This document shows, in pieces, positions 7,896 to 12,764 of a stretch of DNA of 12,764 nucleotides (positions within the stretch are counted from its first letter, which is position 1; each line of letters opens with the position of its first letter). The position numbers and the translations under genes are program-made. The stretch lies in assembly GCA_946481585.1 (NCBI GenBank), contig CAMLOF010000059.1:1-12764 (forward strand). Direction: 5' to 3'. The notes beneath the pieces were generated by a model that saw only the letters and a program-made list of their open reading frames with translations, had not been told where the DNA came from and did no database searches. The DNA is from an uncultured Macromonas sp. Its GTDB lineage: Bacteria; Pseudomonadota; Gammaproteobacteria; Burkholderiales; Burkholderiaceae.

Positions 7896-9185
7896 GTGAA
7901 CGATTTCGGGCGTCCTTCGGGGAGTCAGGTGTGGGGCGTAGGTGCCTTGCTGCGTGCGCTTGCGGACGCTTTGCAGGCACGCTTCAACCCCGTGACGGTT
8001 CGGGGTGAGGTTTCTGGTTTTTCGCGCGCCGCAAGCGGGCATTGCTACTTCAGCCTGAAGGACGAGCAAGGCCAGTTGCGCTGCGCCATGTTCCGCCGTG
8101 CTGCACAGATCAGCGGGCTGGATTTGCGCGACGGTCTTTTGATCGAGGCTGTGGGGCGGCTTGATGTTTACGGCCCGCGTGGGGACCTGCAACTCATCGT
8201 GGAAAGCGCCCGGCCCGCTGGCCAAGGGAATCTTTTTGAGCAGTTCATGCGCTTGAAGGCGGAACTGGAGGCTCAAGGTTTTTTCGACGAGTCGCGCAAG
8301 CGCGCAGTGCCAGACATGCCGCGCAGCATCGGTGTGGTTACGTCGCTGGACGCGGCCGCCTTGCGCGACGTGGCCTCCACGTTGCGCCGCCGGGCGCCTC
8401 ACCTGCCGGTGCGGGTCTTTCCGTCGGCTGTTCAGGGGGATCAGGCGCCCTTGGCCTTGTGCCAAGCTCTGGATCGCGCCTACGAGCACCATGACCGAAC
8501 CGGGGAGTGTGATGTGCTCCTCATCGTTCGTGGTGGTGGCTCTCTTGAGGACCTCTGGGCTTTCAACAGCCCCTTGCTGGTGCGCAAGCTGGCAGAGGCG
8601 CCCATGCCAGTCATCAGCGGCGTGGGGCACGAAACCGATTTCACCTTGACGGACTTTGTGGCCGATTTGCGTGCGCCCACGCCCACGGCTGCAGCCGAGT
8701 TGTGCGCGCCAGCGCGCGACGTACTGTTGCGCGGGCTGGACGTTCTTGCAGGCAGACTCAACGACACCGTCTGGCGCACATTTGATGCGCGCGCCCAGCG
8801 TCTGGACCGGATGGCGCAACGGCTGGGGCGCCCCTCGCAAAGGCTGGCAGACGAACGAGCTCGCCTGTCTGGCATGGCGCACCGCCTGCAGCGCATTGCC
8901 GCATTGCGTCTTGACCGCGAGCGCGGCAAGCTGCAGCGGCAGGCGCAGAATTTGCCTCAAGCCGTCCAACGCGACGTGCAGCGTCAGGGCCGGTTGCTGG
9001 CGCAGGCGCAGGCCAGGCTCGCCTTGCTGGACCCCCGCCTGGTATTGCAACGAGGTTACGCCTGGCTGGCGAATACCGAAGGCCATGCGCTGACCAGCGT
9101 TACCCAGGTCGAGCCAGGCCAGGCGGTGCAGGCCGTACTCGCGGACGGATCGCTCGATTTGACCGTTAAGGCTGCAAGGCCGTAA
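7896..9185 (+). CDS. xseA: Exodeoxyribonuclease VII large subunit (GTG start)
   Basis: XseA is the catalytic subunit of exonuclease VII, which degrades single-stranded DNA from both ends together with several copies of XseB. The 429-residue product starts with the OB-fold ([41 protein letters not shown]). The ExoVII large domain follows, with [27 protein letters not shown] and the hallmark [13 protein letters not shown] plus [14 protein letters not shown]. After that comes a long Arg/Gln/Ala/Leu-rich helical region typical of XseA coiled coils, and a C-terminal [13 protein letters not shown] segment. I chose the GTG at 7896 because GGGAG sits 6 nt upstream. The ATG at 7881 and GTG at 7866 are in frame but lack a ribosome binding site. 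It is slightly shorter than E. coli XseA (456). xseB is not in the window. sodB follows after 49 nt. Confidence 0.95.
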   Translation: MNDFGRPSGSQVWGVGALLRALADALQARFNPVTVRGEVSGFSRAASGHCYFSLKDEQGQLRCAMFRRAAQISGLDLRDGLLIEAVGRLDVYGPRGDLQLIVESARPAGQGNLFEQFMRLKAELEAQGFFDESRKRAVPDMPRSIGVVTSLDAAALRDVASTLRRRAPHLPVRVFPSAVQGDQAPLALCQALDRAYEHHDRTGECDVLLIVRGGGSLEDLWAFNSPLLVRKLAEAPMPVISGVGHETDFTLTDFVADLRAPTPTAAAELCAPARDVLLRGLDVLAGRLNDTVWRTFDARAQRLDRMAQRLGRPSQRLADERARLSGMAHRLQRIAALRLDRERGKLQRQAQNLPQAVQRDVQRQGRLLAQAQARLALLDPRLVLQRGYAWLANTEGHALTSVTQVEPGQAVQAVLADGSLDLTVKAARP

Positions 9186-9200
9186 CTTGTTTCCTACAAT
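9172..9200 (+). promoter_or_regulatory. Candidate sodB promoter overlapping the xseA stop
   Basis: CTGCAA (9172-9177), a 17-nt spacer and TACAAT (9195-9200) give a plausible sigma70 promoter. Its -10 is strong (5 of 6) and its -35 is weak. It would start transcription about 28 nt upstream of the sodB ATG. The -35 lies inside the last codons of xseA. I saw no Fur-box-like palindrome next to it. Confidence 0.4.
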
Positions 9201-9234
9201 CGTCAGTTGTCATAACCAACCAGAGGAAGAAGAC

Positions 9235-9816
9235 ATGGAACATACCTTGCCCCCGCTCCCGTTTGCCATTGATGCACTGGAGCCGCACTACTCCAAGGAG
9301 ACGCTGGAATTCCACCACGGCAAGCATCACAACGCCTATGTCGTGAACCTGAACAACCTGCAGAAGGGCACCGAGTTCGAGAGCATGGACCTGGAGTCCA
9401 TCGTCAAGAAGTCCAGCGGTGGCATTTACAACAACGCTGCCCAGATCTGGAACCACACCTTCTTCTGGAACTGCATGAAGCCCAACGGCGGTGGCGAGCC
9501 GACTGGCGCGCTGGCCGCAGCCATCAACGCCAAGTGGGGCAGCTATGCCGCGTTCCGCGAGGCCTTCGTCAAGAGCGCCGTGGGCAACTTCGGCTCTGGC
9601 TGGACCTGGCTGGTGAAAAAGGCCGACGGTTCGGTGGACATCGTCAACACCGGCGCCGCTGGCACCCCGCTGACCACCGCCGACAAGGCGCTGCTGACCG
9701 TGGACGTGTGGGAACACGCCTACTACATCGACTACCGCAACCTGCGCCAGAAGTTCGTCGAGACCTTCCTGGACAAGCTGGTCAACTGGTCTTTCGCTGA
9801 AGCCAACTTCGCCTGA
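9235..9816 (+). CDS. sodB: Superoxide dismutase, iron type
   Basis: This enzyme dismutates superoxide to oxygen and hydrogen peroxide in the cytosol. The 193-residue product, the same length as E. coli SodB, starts [20 protein letters not shown]. It keeps the four metal ligands H27, H74, D157 and H161 (in [11 protein letters not shown]). Gln70 in the [13 protein letters not shown] motif is the N-terminal-domain glutamine typical of Fe-SODs; Mn enzymes have the glutamine later. A strong GAGGA ribosome binding site lies upstream of the ATG at 9235. An in-frame TTG at 9187 would add 16 unrelated residues and is rejected. The codons are strongly GC-ending, consistent with high expression. It probably has its own promoter at the end of xseA and ends at a bidirectional terminator. 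Confidence 0.98.
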   Translation: MEHTLPPLPFAIDALEPHYSKETLEFHHGKHHNAYVVNLNNLQKGTEFESMDLESIVKKSSGGIYNNAAQIWNHTFFWNCMKPNGGGEPTGALAAAINAKWGSYAAFREAFVKSAVGNFGSGWTWLVKKADGSVDIVNTGAAGTPLTTADKALLTVDVWEHAYYIDYRNLRQKFVETFLDKLVNWSFAEANFA

Positions 9817-9832
9817 AAGCGCGGCTTCCCTA

Positions 9833-9868
9833 AAAAAACGCTGCCCCGGTAACGGCGCAGCGTTTTTT
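9833..9868. terminator. Bidirectional intrinsic terminator between sodB and the DUF192 gene
   Basis: The arms AAAAAACGCTGC (9833-9844) and GCAGCGTTTTTT (9857-9868) are perfectly complementary over 12 bp with a 12-nt loop. The A-run on one side and T-run on the other give a U-tract to transcripts from either direction. It lies 16 nt after the sodB stop and 19 nt after the convergent gene's stop, so it should end both. Confidence 0.9.
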
Positions 9869-9887
9869 CTTGCCCGCTTGGGCGAAC

Positions 9888-10394
9888 TCACTTGGCCTGG
9901 AATGGGGTGCCTGCCAGCTTGAACCCTGCTTTCAACCCGCGTTTTGCAAACCATCCCTGGTTCATCTCCAGCACATAGCGCACAGGTTGGGTCGAGCAAT
10001 GCGAGTCGGTGGTCTGCGGCTTCATGTCGGCCAGGTTGACGATGGTGCCGTCGTCAGCGACGAAGGCAGCCGTCAGGGGGATGAGGGTGTTCTTCATCCA
10101 GAAGCATTGCGTGGCGGGTTGCTCGAAGACGAAGAGCATGCCTTCATGGCCGGGCATCTCCTGGCGCCACATCAAACCGACTGCGCGCTGATCGGGCGTG
10201 GCGGCCACCTGGGCGTCTATGCGGTGCATGCCTGCGCTCAACTGCACCCGCGGCAAGTTCATCTGGGGGGATTGCGCCTGGACCGGCAGCCCGCTCAGGA
10301 AGAACAGTGCGGCAACCAGCCAGCGCCCCACGTTTGACTGAGTGGAGTGCTGCAGGCGGAACATCTGGCGTGCTGCTGTCAAGGTGTGTTTCAT
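9888..10394 (-). CDS. DUF192 family exported protein
   Basis: This 168-residue protein of family DUF192 (function unknown) has a cleavable-looking signal peptide. A long basic N terminus is followed by VGRWLVAALFFLSGLPVQAQS, with likely cleavage after AQA, or nearby. The mature domain shows the family motifs QRAVGLMWRQEMPGHEGMLF, CFWMKNTLIPLTAAF and the C-terminal MNQGWFAKRG, with basic/aromatic endings. The start is uncertain. An ATG at 10445 would add 17 residues, and one at 10364 would shorten the n-region to about 14. None has a good Shine-Dalgarno. I favour 10394 because a TAAAAT -10-like element just 3 nt upstream of 10445 would place the mRNA start at or inside that codon. It is convergent with sodB and divergent from icd. 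The specific role is not known. Confidence 0.9.
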   Translation of the reverse strand: MKHTLTAARQMFRLQHSTQSNVGRWLVAALFFLSGLPVQAQSPQMNLPRVQLSAGMHRIDAQVAATPDQRAVGLMWRQEMPGHEGMLFVFEQPATQCFWMKNTLIPLTAAFVADDGTIVNLADMKPQTTDSHCSTQPVRYVLEMNQGWFAKRGLKAGFKLAGTPFQAK

Positions 10395-10444
10395 GGCGAG
10401 TTGGTAGACGTATTTGGAGGGCGAGGCGGTACCTGTTTTGGGCA

Positions 10445-10454
10445 TAGAATTTTA
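10445..10454. promoter_or_regulatory. Overlapping divergent -10 elements for icd and the DUF192 gene
   Basis: The 10-bp TAGAATTTTA reads as TAGAAT (10445-10450, 5 of 6 to the -10 consensus) toward icd. On the minus strand it reads as TAAAAT (10454-10449, 5 of 6) toward the DUF192 gene. Neither has a convincing -35 at normal spacing. If both are real, the two promoters would exclude each other. Confidence 0.3.
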
Positions 10455-10548
10455 GGCCTGTACCCCCGCAAGGGGTGTCATGCCGAGCACTGATCGGTTT
10501 CAGTTGCCTTCCCCGGCCTCAATCACATTTTCCGGAGACCCGCTTCTC

Positions 10549-11802
10549 ATGTATCAGCGCATCCAAGTGCCCGCGCAAGGCCAGAAGATCACCGTCAATG
10601 CCGACATGTCGCTCAATGTGCCGGACGAGCCCATCATCCCCTACATCGAGGGCGACGGGACCGGCTTTGACATCACTCCGGTCATGCTGAAGGTGGTGGA
10701 CGCCGCTGTCGAGAAAGCCTACGGCGGCAAGCGCAAGATCCACTGGATGGAGGTGTACGCGGGCGAGAAGTCCACCAAGATCTACGGCCCGGATGTCTGG
10801 CTGCCCGAGGAAACCCTGGCGGTGCTGAAGGAATACGTGGTCTCCATCAAGGGCCCGCTGACCACCCCCGTGGGTGGCGGCATCCGCTCCCTGAACGTCG
10901 CGCTGCGCCAGGAGCTTGATCTGTACGTCTGCCTGCGCCCGGTGCAGTACTTCCGTGGCGTGCCGTCCCCGGTCAAAGAGCCGGAAAAGACCAATATGGT
11001 CATCTTCCGCGAAAACTCCGAGGACATCTACGCGGGTATCGAGTACCCCGCGCAAAGCGAGAAGGCCAAGAAGCTCATCAAGTTCCTGCAGGAGGAAATG
11101 GGCGTCACCAAGATCCGCTTCCCGGAGACCTCGGGCATCGGCATCAAGCCCGTGTCCATCGAGGGCACCGAGCGCCTGGTGCGCAAGGCCATCCAGTACG
11201 CCATCGACAACGACAAGCCCAATGTCACGCTCGTGCACAAGGGCAACATCATGAAGTTCACCGAAGGCGGCTTCCGCGACTGGGGCTACGCGCTGGCCCA
11301 GCGCGAGTTCGGTGCAGAGCTGATCGACGGCGGCCCGTGGTGCAGGTTCAAGAACCCCAAGACGGGGCGCGACATCATCATCAAGGATGTCATTGCCGAT
11401 GCCTTCCTGCAGCAGATTCTGACGCGCCCGGCCGAGTACTCGGTGGTGGCCACGCTCAACCTGAACGGCGATTACATCTCCGACGCCTTGGCGGCGCAGG
11501 TGGGCGGCATTGGTATCGCGCCCGGCGCCAACATGAGCGATTCCGTCGCATGCTTCGAGGCCACACATGGCACGGCGCCCAAGTACGCGGGCAAAGACTA
11601 CGTGAACCCGGGTTCCGAAATTCTGTCCGCCGAGATGATGCTGCGCCACATGGGTTGGAAAGAGGCGGCTGATTTGATCATTTCCTCCATGGAGCAGGCC
11701 ATCCTGTCCAAGCGGGTGACCTACGACTTTGCCCGCCTGATGGAAGGCGCAACGCAGGTCAGCTGCTCGGGCTTCGGACAAGTGATGATCGACAACATGT
11801 GA
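10549..11802 (+). CDS. icd: Isocitrate dehydrogenase (NADP), homodimeric E. coli type
   Basis: This enzyme oxidises and decarboxylates isocitrate to 2-oxoglutarate with NADP in the TCA cycle. The 417-residue product is collinear with E. coli Icd (416). It has [14 protein letters not shown] (31-44), the isocitrate loop [13 protein letters not shown] with S114 (the AceK phosphorylation site, E. coli S113) and R120. R130, R154, Y161, K231 and the metal ligands D308 and D312 are also present. The NADP-specific set K345, Y346, V352, Y392 and R396 is intact, so it should use NADP. I chose the ATG at 10549 because it gives the family N terminus MYQRIQVP, with GGAG 11 nt upstream. An in-frame ATG at 10480 with its own AAGGGG would add 23 residues. 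It is followed by a strong terminator, then by a second, unrelated isocitrate dehydrogenase. Confidence 0.97.
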   Translation: MYQRIQVPAQGQKITVNADMSLNVPDEPIIPYIEGDGTGFDITPVMLKVVDAAVEKAYGGKRKIHWMEVYAGEKSTKIYGPDVWLPEETLAVLKEYVVSIKGPLTTPVGGGIRSLNVALRQELDLYVCLRPVQYFRGVPSPVKEPEKTNMVIFRENSEDIYAGIEYPAQSEKAKKLIKFLQEEMGVTKIRFPETSGIGIKPVSIEGTERLVRKAIQYAIDNDKPNVTLVHKGNIMKFTEGGFRDWGYALAQREFGAELIDGGPWCRFKNPKTGRDIIIKDVIADAFLQQILTRPAEYSVVATLNLNGDYISDALAAQVGGIGIAPGANMSDSVACFEATHGTAPKYAGKDYVNPGSEILSAEMMLRHMGWKEAADLIISSMEQAILSKRVTYDFARLMEGATQVSCSGFGQVMIDNM

Positions 11803-11835
11803 CCTCAGGCACTTCCGGTGCCGTGGTCGTGCATC

Positions 11836-11867
11836 AAGGCCAAGGGGCTTTGTCCCTTGGCCTTTTT
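11836..11867 (+). terminator. Intrinsic terminator of icd
   Basis: A perfect 11-bp stem, AAGGCCAAGGG (11836-11846) with CCCTTGGCCTT (11854-11864), has a 7-nt loop and a T-run to 11867. It starts 34 nt after the icd stop. This is a strong Rho-independent terminator, so the downstream dehydrogenase needs its own promoter. Confidence 0.92.
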
Positions 11868-11936
11868 CATGTGCTATCCATCACGAACATCATGGCTGTA
11901 AGGGATATGTCGGCGGTTATGACCGATAATGCGCGG

Positions 11937-11964
11937 TTGTATCGGCACATTGCAGCAAGATATT
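11937..11964 (+). promoter_or_regulatory. Weak promoter candidate for the monomeric isocitrate dehydrogenase
   Basis: TTGTAT (11937-11942), a 16-nt spacer and GATATT (11959-11964) lie about 85 nt upstream of the start codon. Match to sigma70 consensus is modest. Another -10-like GATAAT (11925-11930) lies just upstream without a -35. The gap between the icd terminator and the next gene (11868-12048) shows no coding sequence. It has a small CCGGG/CCCGG hairpin (12001-12018) in the leader. Confidence 0.25.
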
Positions 11965-12048
11965 TCGCAGTGTGAAAAACAGGATTCACGAAGACAAGCC
12001 CCGGGATGTCAGACCCGGTTCGCCATCAGCCCCTCACGAGGATTCCCC

Positions 12049-12764
12049 ATGTCTGCACAGAAGCCCCAGATCATCTACACACTGACCGATGAAGCGCCCC
12101 GTCTGGCGACCGCATCGTTCCTGCCGATCATTCGCACCTTCGCTGAGCCCGCAGGCGTTGACGTGGTGGAAGGCGACATTTCCGTGGCTGCCCGCATCCT
12201 GGGCGAGTTCCCCGACTTCCTGCGCGAAGACCAGCGCGTGCCCAATACGTTGGCTGAGCTGGGCAAGAAGACGCTGCAGCCCGACGCCAACATCATCAAG
12301 CTGCCCAACATCAGCGCTTCCGTGGCGCAATTGATGGCCGCCATCAAGGAACTGCAGTCCAAGGGCTATGCAGTGCCGGATTACCCCGAAAACCCCAAGA
12401 CCGACGAAGAAAAGGCCATCAAGGCCCGCTACGGCAAGTGCCTGGGTTCCGCCGTGAACCCGGTTCTGCGCGAAGGCAACTCCGACCGCCGCGCCCCCAA
12501 GGCTGTCAAGGAATACGCTCGCAAGAACCCGCACAGCATGGCCGAGTGGAGCCAGGCTTCGCGTTCGCACGTGTCGCACATGCACGCTGGCGACTTCTAC
12601 CACGGCGAAAAGTCCATGACGCTGGACCGCGCGCGCGACGTCAAGATGGAGCTGATCACCAAGAGTGGCAAGACCATCGTCTTGAAGCCGAAGGTTTCCC
12701 TGCTGGACCGCGAAGTCATCGACAGCATGTTCATGAGCAAGAAGGCCCTGCTGGCCTTCTACGA
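12049..12764 (+). CDS. Isocitrate dehydrogenase (NADP), monomeric type (3' end cut by window edge)
   Basis: This is the N-terminal third of a monomeric NADP isocitrate dehydrogenase (the Azotobacter/Corynebacterium type, about 740 residues). It catalyses the same reaction as the upstream icd product but has a different, single-chain fold. The 238 complete codons give [10 protein letters not shown] near the start and [14 protein letters not shown] (about 82-95). The isocitrate-binding segment [16 protein letters not shown] contains S134, N137, R141 and R147, equivalent to Azotobacter S132, N135, R139 and R145. [19 protein letters not shown] follows. The ATG has GAGGA 6 nt upstream. The stretch seen is intact and typical. 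Whether the C-terminal two thirds are also intact cannot be seen. Symbols used for this type include icd2 and idh; I leave it blank. Confidence 0.96.
   Translation, partial: MSAQKPQIIYTLTDEAPRLATASFLPIIRTFAEPAGVDVVEGDISVAARILGEFPDFLREDQRVPNTLAELGKKTLQPDANIIKLPNISASVAQLMAAIKELQSKGYAVPDYPENPKTDEEKAIKARYGKCLGSAVNPVLREGNSDRRAPKAVKEYARKNPHSMAEWSQASRSHVSHMHAGDFYHGEKSMTLDRARDVKMELITKSGKTIVLKPKVSLLDREVIDSMFMSKKALLAFY

Noticed and set aside
7791..9086. 431-codon open frame antisense to xseA
   Set aside because: It is a shadow of the conserved XseA frame. The product shows no family motifs and it has no supported start.
10519..11781. 420-codon open frame antisense to icd
   Set aside because: It is the complement of a well-conserved gene in GC-rich DNA with strong codon bias, which keeps the opposite frame free of stops. 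The product is rich in His, Asp, Gly and Leu without a recognisable domain and has no ribosome binding site.
12034..12603. 189-codon minus-strand frame at the right edge
   Set aside because: It is antisense to the clearly recognised monomeric isocitrate dehydrogenase and has no domain of its own.

Overview
This window looks like ordinary core chromosome of a betaproteobacterium, most likely family Comamonadaceae (Acidovorax/Comamonas-like). The reasons are the high GC content, the gene neighbourhoods, the mix of ATG, GTG and TTG starts, and proteins that read like recognised Comamonadaceae versions. Genus-level placement is a guess. I see no mobile element, CRISPR array, tRNA, rRNA, prophage or toxin-antitoxin module, and no strong candidate for a new biological system. 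The findings are local oddities in otherwise familiar genes.

Layout. Positions 1-7603 are read on the minus strand as two or three transcription units. From upstream to downstream they are: exbB (proton-channel subunit, TTG start), exbD, lpxK, a small Trm112/UPF0434 protein and kdsB, tightly packed or overlapping; adk after a 158-nt gap, ending in a strong intrinsic terminator; then map and glnD, 3 nt apart, with glnD running off the left edge. Positions 7604-7895 are a divergent intergenic region. It holds a perfect consensus DnaA box and an imperfect direct repeat. xseA and sodB then run on the plus strand. sodB converges on a minus-strand DUF192 lipo/secreted-type gene, and the two share a bidirectional terminator. 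The DUF192 gene is divergent from icd (plus strand, dimeric NADP isocitrate dehydrogenase). icd ends in a strong terminator and is followed by the start of a second, structurally unrelated monomeric NADP isocitrate dehydrogenase, cut by the right edge.

How the genes work together. lpxK and kdsB supply two steps of lipopolysaccharide assembly: lipid A 4'-kinase and CMP-Kdo synthesis. The ExbB/ExbD pair occupies the place where enterobacteria have the lipid A flippase gene msbA. adk balances adenylate pools, map trims initiator methionines, and glnD signals nitrogen status to PII. xseA (exonuclease VII large subunit) and sodB (iron superoxide dismutase) are DNA and oxidative stress maintenance genes. 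The two isocitrate dehydrogenases catalyse the same TCA step and make NADPH with different protein folds.
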